Below, piece by piece: positions 46,058 to 54,531 of a stretch of DNA of 64,000 nucleotides. This stretch comes from Hymenobacter puniceus. GTDB lineage: Bacteria > Bacteroidota > Bacteroidia > Cytophagales > Hymenobacteraceae. A program made the translations under genes and the position numbers. The number at the start of each line of letters is the position of its first letter. Positions within the stretch are counted from its first letter, which is position 1. Where the stretch lies: the NCBI RefSeq assembly GCF_014333525.1, contig NZ_JACSCX010000007.1, positions 1 through 64,000 of the forward strand, in the 5' to 3' direction. The notes under the pieces were generated by a model. It was given only the letters and a program-made list of their open reading frames with translations. It was not told where the DNA came from and ran no database searches.

Positions 46058-47209
46058 ATGGACCACACTTCCATCACGCGCAACACCTTCGCCGCCTCCC
46101 TGTTACTGGCCGGCCTTGGCCTGACTTCCTGCAATAGCACCCAGACCACCGACTCGGCTACGACCACCGCCACCTCCGACTCTACCATGACTGCCGCCGC
46201 CGATACTGCCGGGGCTGGCTCAATGGCGGTGACGCCTACCGGCCCGGCTCCGGCCTGGGCTACCGGCATCAAGCCCGAAATGCAGGCTGTTATCGAAACG
46301 CTCGGCACCTTAGGTGGCAAGCCTATTGAAACCCTGACGGCCCAAGAGGCGCGCCAACAGCCCACCCCTACTGATGCGGTAATGAAGCTGATGCGCGATA
46401 AGAACATTCCCGCGCCGCCCGTCACGGCCGACACCATGAGCCGCATGGTGATGCCCGGCGTGAAAGTGCGCATCTACACGCCCAAGGGTGCTACCGGCCC
46501 GCTGCCCGTAGTGGTGTACTACCACGGTGGCGGCTGGGTGATTGCCAACCTTGATACCTACGACGGCTCGGTGCGTGGGCTGGTGGAGAAAACCGGTGCC
46601 ATCTTCGTGTCGGTGGCGTACCGCCAAGCTCCCGAAAACAAGTTTCCGACGGCCCACAACGACTCGTTTGCCGCCTACCAATGGGTGCTGAAAAATGCCG
46701 CCTCGTTTAATGGTGACCCCAAGAAAGTAGCCGTGGTAGGCGAAAGCGCCGGCGGCAACCTGGCTGCCTCCGTAAGCATGATGGCCCGCGACAAAAAGGT
46801 GATGCTGCCGCTGCATCAGGTGCTGGTGTACCCGATTGCCGGCTACGACATGAATACGCCGTCGTATCAGAAAAACGCCGAGGCCAAGCCCCTGAACAAG
46901 CCGATGATGGCTTGGTTCTTCAAAAACTACCTGCGAAGCGCTACCGATGGCAAAAGCCCAATGATTTCGTTGGTTAATGCCAACCTGAAAGGCCTGCCCG
47001 CCACCACCGTCATCACCGCCAGCCTCGACCCACTGATGAGCGACGGCAGCATACTGGCCGACAAGCTGAAAGCGGCCGGCGTAGCCACCAAATACCAGAA
47101 CTTCGAGGGCGTAACGCACGAATTCTTCGGCATGGCAGCCGTAGTGCCCCAGGCTAAAGAGGCCCAGGACGTAGCCGCTGCCGAGCTGAAAAGCGCTTTG
47201 ATGAAGTAG
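46058..47209 (+). CDS. HSL-family esterase/lipase lipoprotein
   Basis: 383 residues from the ATG at 46058. A signal peptide ends in LGLTSC (lipobox), followed by a Thr/Ser/Ala-rich tether of about 40 residues. The alpha/beta hydrolase belongs to the hormone-sensitive-lipase type: YYHGGGWVI is the oxyanion HGGG motif, GESAGGNLA carries the nucleophile Ser, SLDPLMSDG the Asp and GVTHEFFGM the His. It would hydrolyse short-chain esters at the cell envelope. Single gene between the tRNA and a palindromic repeat. Confidence 0.9.
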   Translation: MDHTSITRNTFAASLLLAGLGLTSCNSTQTTDSATTTATSDSTMTAAADTAGAGSMAVTPTGPAPAWATGIKPEMQAVIETLGTLGGKPIETLTAQEARQQPTPTDAVMKLMRDKNIPAPPVTADTMSRMVMPGVKVRIYTPKGATGPLPVVVYYHGGGWVIANLDTYDGSVRGLVEKTGAIFVSVAYRQAPENKFPTAHNDSFAAYQWVLKNAASFNGDPKKVAVVGESAGGNLAASVSMMARDKKVMLPLHQVLVYPIAGYDMNTPSYQKNAEAKPLNKPMMAWFFKNYLRSATDGKSPMISLVNANLKGLPATTVITASLDPLMSDGSILADKLKAAGVATKYQNFEGVTHEFFGMAAVVPQAKEAQDVAAAELKSALMK

Positions 47210-47224
47210 CGGAACCAGCATAGC

Positions 47225-47340
47225 AAACGCCTGTCATCCTGAGCTTGCGAAGTATCTTATCACGTCAGAATAGTAATCGTAACAACGACACGTTTTGGCG
47301 TAATATGATTCTTCGCAAGCTCAGGATGACAGGCGTTTTT
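47225..47340. repeat. Palindromic repeat, GTCATCCTGAGC subtype
   Basis: AAACGCCTGTCATCCTGAGC (47225-47244), continuing TTGCGAAG, is exactly mirrored by CTTCGCAAGCTCAGGATGAC (47311-47330), continuing AGGCGTTT. Arms of 28 bp around a 58-base AT-richer spacer. It lies between convergent genes. Confidence 0.88.
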
Positions 47341-47365
47341 GTGCGCGATTCTGTGCCCACCAGCA

Positions 47366-49279
47366 TCAGAACCGGCTGGTAATACCGAAGTGGATTTTGC
47401 CGGCGCCCAGCGCTAGTTTCTGCTGCCGGTCGCGGCCGAGGGCGTAGACGAACTGAAACTGGCCGGCCCCGGTGCGGAAGCTCAGGCCGGCGCCCAGCCC
47501 GGTGGGTGCGTCGTCGTTGGAGGCCGTCAGAATGTCGAGGCGCAGGTAGCCCTGGTCGACGAAGGCGAAGACGTAGGCGTCGGGCCCGGTGAACTGGCGG
47601 TATTCCAGCGTGCCCACGGCGTACTGGCTGGCGTAGAAGTTCAGCTCGTTGAAGCCGCGCAGCGTGGCGAGGCCGCCCAGCCGGAACAGGTCGTTCAGGA
47701 ACAGCCGGCGGTTGAACAGCGCCTCGCCGCGCACCCGTGCCAGCAGCACTCCGCCCCGCCCGATGCGGTTGTAGCGCTCCAGCCGGGTACTCACGCTCAC
47801 CTGCGTGGTGCGCAGCGGCAAACCCATATACAGCTCCTCTTTCAACTCAGCGTTGCGGCTGATAATCTTGCTGCCCACGGAAGCCTGCCCGCTGGCCAGC
47901 ACCCCAGTACGCGGGAAAAACGGGTCATCGAGCGTGGTCCAGACGTAGTCGAGGCCGTAGGAAGTGAAGCGGGAATCGATGTTCTGGGGCAGGGCCGTGG
48001 CCAGACTATCCACGAGCAGCAGGCGCGAGCTGCGCCACTCCGTGAAGAAGCCGACGCGCCCAGCCCGCGCCGTGGGGTAGGTCACCTGCAGGCGCGGGCG
48101 CAGCGTCTGGAAGGCATTGACGGGGTCGGTTTGGCGGTACAGGTTGAAGTTGCCGTCGAGCTCCAGCGGCGTGCCGAAAAACGTGGGGTGGCTGTACTGA
48201 GCGTCGAGCTGCTGCGAGTTGGCATCTACCTTACGCCACTGCAGCCCCAGGCCTTTGCCGCCGCCCTTGAGGTTGCGCAGCGCAATCGTGACGTCGCCGG
48301 TGAGCTGCACGCGCTTCTGGCCGAGCGTGGGCGTGGGGTTGGGCAGCACGCCTACAATGGCGTCGAACTGGTTGGCGGTGCGGTCTTCGAGCAGCAGATA
48401 CACCCGCGCCCGACCCTGCGCAAACCGCACTTCGGGCTCGGCCTTGAGCTGCAGATAGGGTAGCTGCCGCAGCCGCCGCGCCGCTTCCTGCACCCGTTCC
48501 TGGCTGTAGGGCTGGTTCGGGAAAATCTGCAGGTACTTGGTCAGGAAGCGTTTTTTGGTTTTGGTATTGCCCACAATCTGCAGCGAGTCGAACACGATGG
48601 CCGGGCCACGCTCCAGCACCACGCGCCCCTCGATATCGGCACCGCGCAGCTGCACCGAGTCAAGGCGCACGATGGCGAACGGGAAGCCCTGGTTTTCGGC
48701 TTCGGTAAGGATACGCTGCTGCAGCCGGCTCCACTCCTGCGGCTGAAACGGCTGCTCGCGGTACAGCTTTTCGCGGTAGCCGGCACGCGTGAGCAGGCCG
48801 TCGCCGAGGTTGCCGTTGCGCAGCCGCGCCCACCGAAACTGCTCGCCGATGTAGAGCTGCACCCGCACCGTGTCGCGGCGCCAGCGCATGGCGTCGGCCG
48901 AGGCCGTGAGGTAGCTCTGGCCCTGCAGCGCCAGCACCAGCTCGCGCACCTCGCGCAGTACAGCCAGCGAATCGGGCAGCACCAGCTTGGTACGGTAGCG
49001 GCGCAGCACGGCGCGGTCGGCGGCTTCGGCTTCCAGCACCAGCACGCGGGGCTTGCGCACCGGCAGCGCAGCCCGTTGCGGCCGGGCAGTCCGGCTGCTG
49101 TCAGGGCGGCTGGCCTGAGTGGTATCGGGGCGCAGGGCGCGGCTGGTATCCGACGACATGGCCGGCATAGCCTGCGGCGGCAGGCTGAGGTTGAGCGGCG
49201 TGGTTTGGGCCCACGCGGCGCTCGGGCTGCCCGTCAGCAGCCAGCACCAACCCAGAAAAAGCAGTAAGCGGGCAGCCAT
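47366..49279 (-). CDS. Omp85/BamA-TamA-like outer-membrane protein
   Basis: 637 residues from the ATG at 49279 (or 643 from 49297). Signal peptide (ARLLLFLGWCWLLTGSPSAAWAQ), a Ser/Arg/Pro-rich linker, then at least two POTRA-like modules (FRWARLRNGNLGDGLL; IVFDSLQIVGNTKTKKRFLTKYL in parts). The C-terminal barrel contains GGLATLRGFNELNFY, the LRGF form of the conserved (V/I)RG(F/Y) loop of Omp85 proteins, and ends GITSRF with the terminal Phe used for membrane insertion. Not the main BamA by size; probably a specialised assembly or transport factor. Confidence 0.87.
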   Translation of the reverse strand: MAARLLLFLGWCWLLTGSPSAAWAQTTPLNLSLPPQAMPAMSSDTSRALRPDTTQASRPDSSRTARPQRAALPVRKPRVLVLEAEAADRAVLRRYRTKLVLPDSLAVLREVRELVLALQGQSYLTASADAMRWRRDTVRVQLYIGEQFRWARLRNGNLGDGLLTRAGYREKLYREQPFQPQEWSRLQQRILTEAENQGFPFAIVRLDSVQLRGADIEGRVVLERGPAIVFDSLQIVGNTKTKKRFLTKYLQIFPNQPYSQERVQEAARRLRQLPYLQLKAEPEVRFAQGRARVYLLLEDRTANQFDAIVGVLPNPTPTLGQKRVQLTGDVTIALRNLKGGGKGLGLQWRKVDANSQQLDAQYSHPTFFGTPLELDGNFNLYRQTDPVNAFQTLRPRLQVTYPTARAGRVGFFTEWRSSRLLLVDSLATALPQNIDSRFTSYGLDYVWTTLDDPFFPRTGVLASGQASVGSKIISRNAELKEELYMGLPLRTTQVSVSTRLERYNRIGRGGVLLARVRGEALFNRRLFLNDLFRLGGLATLRGFNELNFYASQYAVGTLEYRQFTGPDAYVFAFVDQGYLRLDILTASNDDAPTGLGAGLSFRTGAGQFQFVYALGRDRQQKLALGAGKIHFGITSRF

Positions 49280-49297
49280 CGTGGCAAGTAAACGCAA

Positions 49298-49468
49298 AAC
49301 TGGGGCTTTCGTGCGTTATGGGTGAACGGCTATAATGGAATTTGGTATAAATTGACTTTCACAGCTACGTATCAACAGTGCTGTCCCATTTCTATATCTT
49401 GTAGGCTATTCAGTAGCAGCAATTGAGTATTTGAGGAGGGCCTATAGAACGGCGTAACATAGACAGCC
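49298..49468 (+). promoter_or_regulatory. AT-rich leader of the two-gene islet
   Basis: TATAATGGAATTTGG (49331 region) and neighbouring AT-rich DNA mark a change from the GC-rich flank. No exact TTTG/TAnnTTTG pair could be fixed. Confidence 0.35.
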
Positions 49469-49795
49469 ATGGGGTATAAAAGTGTTTGTATAGAATGCAG
49501 ATTAGCATGGAATAGACCTTTGGACCCTGGCTCTGCTAGGCTTTACCCGTGTTCAAGATGCGGTAAACCAATGACGCTTTTATCTCACAGATTCAGGCCT
49601 CCCAGAAAGACAGATGACCAAGGATGGAAAACAGTTACATACCTCATAAAGAGTGGATTCCCTAATGACCACGTTTATCAGAAAATAGAAACTCCTAACG
49701 GAGTACCGAATTATCATACCTATGCAGAATACCCTGATAATATCAGGGACGCTAAAGAATTTGTAGAGAGGTACAAAGACCAAGCACGAAAATGA
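49469..49795 (+). CDS. Zinc-ribbon small protein
   Basis: 108 residues, cytoplasmic. The N-terminus has two cysteine pairs: VCIECRLAWNRP and PCSRCGKPM, a zinc ribbon with a spacing of about 20. Then comes HRFRPPRKTD, and the C-terminus is acidic/basic helical (YPDNIRDAKEFVERYKDQARK). The layout is found in a conserved family of Cytophagales proteins, function unknown. Codon use is AT-richer than the neighbours. 36 bases separate it from the next gene on the same strand. Confidence 0.72.
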   Translation: MGYKSVCIECRLAWNRPLDPGSARLYPCSRCGKPMTLLSHRFRPPRKTDDQGWKTVTYLIKSGFPNDHVYQKIETPNGVPNYHTYAEYPDNIRDAKEFVERYKDQARK

Positions 49796-49831
49796 GTAAT
49801 TCGGCAACTGCCCCTCCAAACTTTCTTTGAT

Positions 49832-50170
49832 ATGGCAGCCAAAGAATGGTACGGCGCACGCACCGTATACCGGCTAGATAGATACTCATCCGAATCCGAT
49901 TCAGCCTATCTGTATGAGGAAAGAATTGTGGTAGTAAAAGCAGCTTCTTTCGATGATGCAATTGCACAAGCAGAAAAGGAAGCTTCAACTTACGCTACTG
50001 GAAAACCGGGAATTGCCTATTTAGGCTTTGTAAACGTGTTCAGGATTGTTGATGACAGCATTACTAACAATACAGAAGTGTATTCCTTGGTAAGAGAAAG
50101 TACGCTGCTTTCGAAAGAATACCTCGATAGATTCTTCGATACGGGTTCTGAGAGGACAAAAAGCGTTTAG
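49832..50170 (+). CDS. DUF4288-like protein
   Basis: 112 residues, soluble. KEWYGARTVYRLDRY, then YLYEERIVVVKAASFDDAIAQAEKEASTYA, matches the pattern W-Y-x-x-x-x-Y, Y-E-E-R-V, A-x-S-F-D-E-A-I-x-x-A-E of DUF4288 proteins, which are often found in accessory or immunity-rich loci. A second half (FVNVFRIVDDSITNNTEVYSL) is the usual beta tail. AT-rich like the preceding gene; probably one transcript with it. Confidence 0.72.
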   Translation: MAAKEWYGARTVYRLDRYSSESDSAYLYEERIVVVKAASFDDAIAQAEKEASTYATGKPGIAYLGFVNVFRIVDDSITNNTEVYSLVRESTLLSKEYLDRFFDTGSERTKSV

Positions 50171-50210
50171 TATCTGAACTGGGGCAAGTGTCGCCCTACT
50201 CTCCCCGCCG

Positions 50211-50218
50211 TATCTTTG
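50211..50218 (+). promoter_or_regulatory. -7 element upstream of hemW
   Basis: TATCTTTG fully matches TAnnTTTG and lies 48 bases before the hemW ATG. No good -33 box at 19-22 bases upstream. Confidence 0.5.
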
Positions 50219-50265
50219 CCCTCCCGTAGCGCCCGCCCCATTTCCGCGCCGCCCGCTACCCGCTA

Positions 50266-51411
50266 ATGCCCGGACTGTACCTCCACATCCCCTTCTGTAA
50301 GCAGGCCTGCCACTACTGCGACTTCCACTTCAGCACCAGCATGGCCTTGAAGAGCCGGCTCGTGGAAGCCATAACGCAAGAGCTGGCCTTACGTGCCGAC
50401 TACTTGGGCCCGCAGGCCACGCTGGACACCATCTACTTCGGCGGCGGCACGCCTTCTTTGCTCACTCAGTCCGAGCTAGAGCAGCTGTTTGAGGCCATCC
50501 ACCGGCATTTCCAGGTGGCCGAAGATATGGAAGTCACCCTCGAAGCCAACCCCGACGACCTGACGCCGCAGAAGGTGCGCGAGCTGGCGGCCTCGCCCAT
50601 CAACCGGCTCAGCATCGGGCTGCAGAGCTTCCACGAGCCGCACTTACGGCTGATGAACCGGGCGCACTCGGCCACCGAGTCGGGCGCGGCGGTACGGCTG
50701 GCGCAAGACGCGGGCTTTGAGAACATTTCGGTGGACCTCATTTACGGGGTGCCCGCCGACAGCCACGCCATCTGGGAGCAGGATATGGCGGCGGCCTTCG
50801 CGCTGGGCGTGCCGCACTTGTCCTGCTACGCCCTCACCGTGGAGCCCGACACCGTGTTTGGCCGGCGCCAGCAGAAAGGCACGTTCCGCCCGCCACCCGA
50901 CGATTTCGTGGCCCGGCAGTTTGAGCTGCTGCTCCAGGAAATGGCCCGCCACGGCTACCAGCAGTACGAAATCAGCAACTTCTGCCAGCCCGGCCGCGAG
51001 TCCAGGCACAACTCGGCGTACTGGCGCGGTGTGCCTTATTTGGGGCTGGGTCCGAGCGCGCACTCCTTTAACGGCCACAGCCGCCAGTACACTCTCGCCA
51101 ACAACCCACAGTACGTGGCCGCCGTGCTGGAGCGTCAGGAGGTGCCGGCCACCATCGAAGTTCTTTCGCCGCTGGACCGCGCCAACGAGTACCTGATGAC
51201 CAGTTTGCGCACAACCCAGGGCACCGACCTGCGCCACCTGCGCGACACCCTCGGCGTGGATTTACTCATCCAGCAAGCCGCCTACTTGCAGGAGTTGCAA
51301 GCCACCCGCCTCGCCACCCTCGACGACGCCGGCACCCTCCGCCTTACCGATCAGGGCAAGCTCTTGGCCGACCACATCACGCTGACTTTGTTCCAGAGCC
51401 CAACAGAGTAG
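50266..51411 (+). CDS. hemW: HemW-like radical SAM protein
   Basis: 381 residues. LYLHIPFCKQACHYCDFHFS carries Cys11, Cys15 and Cys18 for the iron-sulfur cluster and Phe20, the residue that separates HemW (a heme-binding chaperone) from the HemN coproporphyrinogen oxidase, which has Cys there. TIYFGGGTPSLL, EANPDDLT, INRLSIGLQSF, ISVDLIYGVP and YEISNFCQPG are the other family blocks, followed by the C-terminal HemN_C domain (LTDQGKLLADHI). Older annotation would call it HemN. It has its own promoter. Confidence 0.94.
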   Translation: MPGLYLHIPFCKQACHYCDFHFSTSMALKSRLVEAITQELALRADYLGPQATLDTIYFGGGTPSLLTQSELEQLFEAIHRHFQVAEDMEVTLEANPDDLTPQKVRELAASPINRLSIGLQSFHEPHLRLMNRAHSATESGAAVRLAQDAGFENISVDLIYGVPADSHAIWEQDMAAAFALGVPHLSCYALTVEPDTVFGRRQQKGTFRPPPDDFVARQFELLLQEMARHGYQQYEISNFCQPGRESRHNSAYWRGVPYLGLGPSAHSFNGHSRQYTLANNPQYVAAVLERQEVPATIEVLSPLDRANEYLMTSLRTTQGTDLRHLRDTLGVDLLIQQAAYLQELQATRLATLDDAGTLRLTDQGKLLADHITLTLFQSPTE

Positions 51412-51448
51412 GTAAGACAATGTATGGCCAGTCACATGAAGTGAATAT

Positions 51449-51545
51449 GAACGTCATGCTGAGCTAGTCGAAGCATCTCTCCCGCTTCGTTTACACGGCC
51501 ACAACGAAGCGGGAGAGATGCTTCGACAAGCTCAGCATGACGTTT
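51449..51545. repeat. Well-preserved GTCATGCTGAGC palindrome after hemW
   Basis: GAACGTCATGCTGAGCTAGT (from 51449) is mirrored by CAAGCTCAGCATGACGTTT (to 51545); the inner GAAGCATCTCTCCCGCTTCG and CGAAGCGGGAGAGATGCTTC also pair exactly. Arms are about 43 bp with two mismatches. Same family as 10764-10864. Confidence 0.9.
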
Positions 51546-51714
51546 CAGCGTTTCATACGCACCCTGGTTGCAAGCGCCAACTCCGCAGCCGCCGCAAAAT
51601 TCTTACTTTCCTAGTGCACTAATGCTCTGTCACTTCGCAGCCGGCCGCATTCCACTGGCGGCTCCCGCTACGCTTTGCCTTGGAGGAATTGAAAAATCCG
51701 CGTAATCTTCAAGT

Positions 51715-52227
51715 ATGAGAAGACTGATTGATGCCCTGGCCGACGACACGGACTTTTTCATCGAACAGGTGCAGATTACGGCCATCGTGTTCGACAACTC
51801 CGATGACGTAACTATCTGGGCTACCACCTTTTTCGACCAGGAGCCCCACTTTTTTCATCTGGGCCTACAGTTCCAGCAGCTCGATCTGCTGCTGCGCCTG
51901 GCCGGGGAGCGGGCCGATACGCTGCAGGAAGACGTAGCCGATGCGCTGGCCACCGTCACGGAGTGGCCCTGCCTGCTGGAGTACACCTCCGAAGCCGAGC
52001 CACCAGTGCCGCTGCCCAACGTGGCCCTTAAACTCTCCTGCACCTACCCCGCCGACGGCCCCTTCGAGGACGACGAATCCGACGAAGACGAGGCTGATGG
52101 CGCCGACGACACGTTCAACATCAGCATTGACCCCGACGCTGACGAGGCCGATTCGTCGGAATACGAAGCCAGCATGCCCCACAACATCTTCTATCTGGAA
52201 GACGTGTTTCTGCGCGTAGAGCCTTAA
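51715..52227 (+). CDS. Acidic conserved hypothetical protein
   Basis: 170 residues, no export signal. N-terminus MRRLIDALADDTDFFIEQVQITAIVF, a folded middle section, then a very acidic, probably disordered stretch (FEDDESDEDEADGADD, DPDADEADSSEYEA), and an ordered tail (MPHNIFYLEDVFLRVEP). Family not recognised. The gene stands 112 bases before a hydrolase gene on the same strand. Confidence 0.65.
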   Translation: MRRLIDALADDTDFFIEQVQITAIVFDNSDDVTIWATTFFDQEPHFFHLGLQFQQLDLLLRLAGERADTLQEDVADALATVTEWPCLLEYTSEAEPPVPLPNVALKLSCTYPADGPFEDDESDEDEADGADDTFNISIDPDADEADSSEYEASMPHNIFYLEDVFLRVEP

Positions 52228-52332
52228 AGGCAATTAAAAATTGAGAGTTGAAAATCAAGGATGACGCAAACCCATTCCTTACAAAACCACAGGCCGGCCC
52301 CAATCTGCCACCCAATTCTTAATTCTTAATTG
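52228..52332. repeat. AT-rich inverted repeat between two plus-strand genes
   Basis: GGCAATTAAAAATTGAGAG (52229-52247) faces CAATTCTTAATTCTTAATTG (52313-52332). Imperfect; reminiscent of the repeat at 22340 in general style but not in sequence. Confidence 0.5.
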
Positions 52333-52337
52333 AATCC

Positions 52338-53000
52338 ATGTTCTACATGATACCGGGCTTGGGAGCTGATGAGCGGGTTTTCCGAAACCTACAGCCATTG
52401 CTGCACGGCCCTAGTCAGGTGTTGCAGTGGCTGCTGCCGGAACCCGCGGAGCTGCTGCCGCAGTACGCGGCGCGCATGGCCGCAGCCATACCAGAAGGGC
52501 AGCCGTGTTTGCTGGTGGGCGTGTCGTTTGGGGGCGTGGTGGCGCTGGAAATCTGCCGCATCCGGCCGCTGGCGCGCGCCATCCTGATTAGCAGCGTGCC
52601 CGATGCCAGCTGCTTGCCACCGTTGCTGCGCCTGATTCGGGGCAGCGGCGCCTACCGGCTGTTTCCGCCACAGTGGCTGAAGCTGTTTCCGCGGGCCGGG
52701 CAATGGTATTTCGGGGTGCAGAACGGCGAGGAGTACCAGCTGTTTCATCAGATTCTGCAGGATATGGAGCCGCGCTACACGCGCTGGGCCATCCATCGGC
52801 TGCTGCACTGGGACAGCACCAGCGCCGGCCGCAGCATCCAGATTCTGGGCACCCACGACCGGGTGTTTCCGCCTGGCCCCACGCCCGTCGACTACCTCAT
52901 TCCCGGCGGCGGCCACTTCATGGTCGTCAGCCACGCCCCCCAGATTGCCGAGATTCTGAATAAGCTGTTGGTGGAAGAAACGGCACTCCTGTCATCCTGA
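52338..53000 (+). CDS. Alpha/beta hydrolase
   Basis: 220 residues, cytoplasmic. FYMIPGLGADERVFRNLQ is the first strand and oxyanion region; LVGVSFGGVVALEI holds the nucleophile Ser; ILGTHDRVFPPG and GGGHFMVVSH provide the Asp and His. Substrate unknown. Similar small hydrolases are common in Bacteroidota. Followed by a half palindrome and then a cyclase-family gene. Confidence 0.85.
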   Translation: MFYMIPGLGADERVFRNLQPLLHGPSQVLQWLLPEPAELLPQYAARMAAAIPEGQPCLLVGVSFGGVVALEICRIRPLARAILISSVPDASCLPPLLRLIRGSGAYRLFPPQWLKLFPRAGQWYFGVQNGEEYQLFHQILQDMEPRYTRWAIHRLLHWDSTSAGRSIQILGTHDRVFPPGPTPVDYLIPGGGHFMVVSHAPQIAEILNKLLVEETALLSS

Positions 53001-53092
53001 GCTTGCCAAGGGCCTTACCACGATAGAGCGATTGGCACCAGAACAGCTCTGCGTCCTCTGCGCAAAACTCCGCGCCTTCTGCGGGAACCGAT
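52986..53092. repeat. Half-copy of the GTCATCCTGAGC palindrome with a CTCTGCG motif
   Basis: CTGTCATCCTGAGCTTGCC (52989-53007) equals the left arm of the 47225 repeat; the matching right arm is missing. After it CTCTGCGTCCTCTGCGC and CTTCTGCGG recur. The left arm overlaps the last codons of the hydrolase gene, so that the protein ends inside the repeat. Confidence 0.55.
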
Positions 53093-53178
53093 AAAAGAAC
53101 ATCAGCGCGTGTCAAGGTTCTTCGCACTGCTAAGACAAAGGCAGCACCTCAACTCATCAAAAATCAGCACATCAAGAA

Positions 53179-53949
53179 ATGCTCGCCACCTATCCGCACC
53201 ACGGCCGCACCTATTCCTTCAACCCAGTCGCGCCACTGGACATTTCTCTGCCACTAACTCCCGGCGAAAACCAAGTGAACTGCTTCTGGGCGGAGCCGGT
53301 GCAGTTTGACGTGATTCGGGTAGGTGATTTTGTGGGCAGCGTGGCGCTGGGCGGCAGCACCAATTACACGCGCGTACACCTCACGCCCCACGGCAACGGC
53401 ACCCACACCGAATGCTACGGCCATATTTCGCCCGACCCTGCTGCTACGCTCAACCGCTGTTTGCGCCGCTTTCTGTTCGTGGCCCGGCTGGTATCGGTGC
53501 AGCCCCGCTCGCAACCCAACGGCGACGAAGTGGTCATGCTGGAAGATGTGCGCCGGGAGCTGGAAGGCGGGCCCGAAGCTAACGCCCGCCCCGAAGCCGT
53601 GATACTGCGCACCTTGCCCAACCACCGCGCCAAGCGCACCCGCCACTACTCCGGCACCAACCCTACTTACCTGGAGCCTGCGCTGGCCCATTACCTCGCC
53701 GAGCAGCACATCGAGCACCTGCTGCTGGACTTGCCCAGCGTAGACCGTGAGGAAGATGGCGGCGAGCTGCTGGCCCACCACGCCTTCTGGCAGTACCCCC
53801 ACGCCACGCGCACTCACGCCACCATCACCGAGCTCATTTTCGTGCCTGATGAAGTAGAGGATGGCTTATTCCTGCTCAGTTTGCAGCCTACCAGCCTGGA
53901 GCTGGATGCCAGCCCGAGCAAGCCGGTACTGTACGCATTAGGCAGCTAA
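53179..53949 (+). CDS. Cyclase-family (kynurenine formamidase-like) hydrolase
   Basis: 256 residues. The metal-dependent amide/lactone hydrolase fold of PF04199 is shown by YTRVHLTPHGNGTHTECYGH, where the HGxxTHxE motif binds the metal, by LRTLPNHRAKRTRHYSGTNPTYLE-like sequence in parts, and by LLLDLPSVDREEDGGEL with a conserved Asp-x-P-S-x-D. Known relatives hydrolyse N-formylkynurenine or cyclic amides; no tryptophan-catabolism gene is nearby, so the substrate is open. Palindromes flank it on both sides. Confidence 0.87.
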   Translation: MLATYPHHGRTYSFNPVAPLDISLPLTPGENQVNCFWAEPVQFDVIRVGDFVGSVALGGSTNYTRVHLTPHGNGTHTECYGHISPDPAATLNRCLRRFLFVARLVSVQPRSQPNGDEVVMLEDVRRELEGGPEANARPEAVILRTLPNHRAKRTRHYSGTNPTYLEPALAHYLAEQHIEHLLLDLPSVDREEDGGELLAHHAFWQYPHATRTHATITELIFVPDEVEDGLFLLSLQPTSLELDASPSKPVLYALGS

Positions 53950-53954
53950 GTCAT

Positions 53955-54053
53955 TCGTCATCCTGAGCTTGCGAAGTATCTTATCACGTCAGAACAGTAA
54001 TCATTCACGGGTAGCATAACCGTAATAAGGTCCTTCGCACGCTCAGGATGACA
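53955..54053. repeat. Palindromic repeat, GTCATCCTGAGC subtype
   Basis: CGTCATCCTGAGCTTGCGAAG (53956-53976) faces CTTCGCACGCTCAGGATGACA (54032-54052), one mismatch in 20; inner spacer is AT-richer and includes TCTTATCACGTCAGAA, a word also present in the copy at 47225. Confidence 0.85.
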
Positions 54054-54072
54054 ACGTAGCACCTACAACGCA

Positions 54073-54109
54073 CAAAGGGACAGCCCGTGAGAGCCGTCCC
54101 TTTTGCTTA
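54073..54109 (-). terminator. Hairpin downstream of rpmA
   Basis: AAAGGGACAGCCCGTGAG and GAGCCGTCCCTTTTG: GGGAC/GTCCC plus AAAG/CTTT pair to form a short stem (about 54074-54106) past the minus-strand rpmA stop. Confidence 0.55.
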
Positions 54110-54127
54110 AGCAACGTGGCGCGCGTG

Positions 54128-54433
54128 TTACTCGGCAGCCGAGGCGTTAGCCGAAGTGTGCACGTCAGCAGCATCTACTGCAGCTGGAACTACCGATACA
54201 AACGAACGGTCTTTGCGGCCCTTGCGGAACTGTACCGTGCCGTCGATCATAGCGAACAGCGTGTGGTCCTTGCCGATACCCACGTTCTGGCCGGGGTGGT
54301 GCTTGGTGCCGCGCTGACGCACGATGATGTTGCCGGAAATGATAGACTGACCACCGAAGATCTTCACGCCCAAGCGCTTGGATTCTGATTCGCGGCCGTT
54401 GTTGGAGCTACCTACGCCTTTCTTGTGTGCCAT
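54128..54433 (-). CDS. rpmA: Ribosomal protein bL27
   Basis: 101 residues. MAHKKGVGSSNNGRESES, then KRLGVKIFGGQSIISGNIIVRQRG, PGQNVGIGKDHTLFAMIDG and VQFRKGRKDRSFVSVV are bL27 signatures. There is no cleavable N-terminal extension of the Firmicutes kind. The C-terminus has about 15 extra Ala/Ser/Asp-rich residues. Second gene of the rplU-rpmA pair. Confidence 0.97.
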   Translation of the reverse strand: MAHKKGVGSSNNGRESESKRLGVKIFGGQSIISGNIIVRQRGTKHHPGQNVGIGKDHTLFAMIDGTVQFRKGRKDRSFVSVVPAAVDAADVHTSANASAAE

Positions 54434-54450
54434 GGTATTATTTGGTTGTT

Positions 54451-54521
54451 CGTTGTTGGTTGTCAGTTGTTAGTAATTATTCAGCCCGCACAAAATGCCT
54501 GACAACTGACAACTACCAACT
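54451..54521. repeat. Inverted repeat between rplU and rpmA
   Basis: GTTGTTGGTTGTCAGTTGTTAG (54452-54473) faces CTGACAACTGACAACTACCAAC (54499-54520). A stem of about 20 bp with few mismatches in the transcript joining the two ribosomal-protein genes; it could balance their expression. Confidence 0.7.
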
Positions 54522-54531
54522 TACAACTCAA

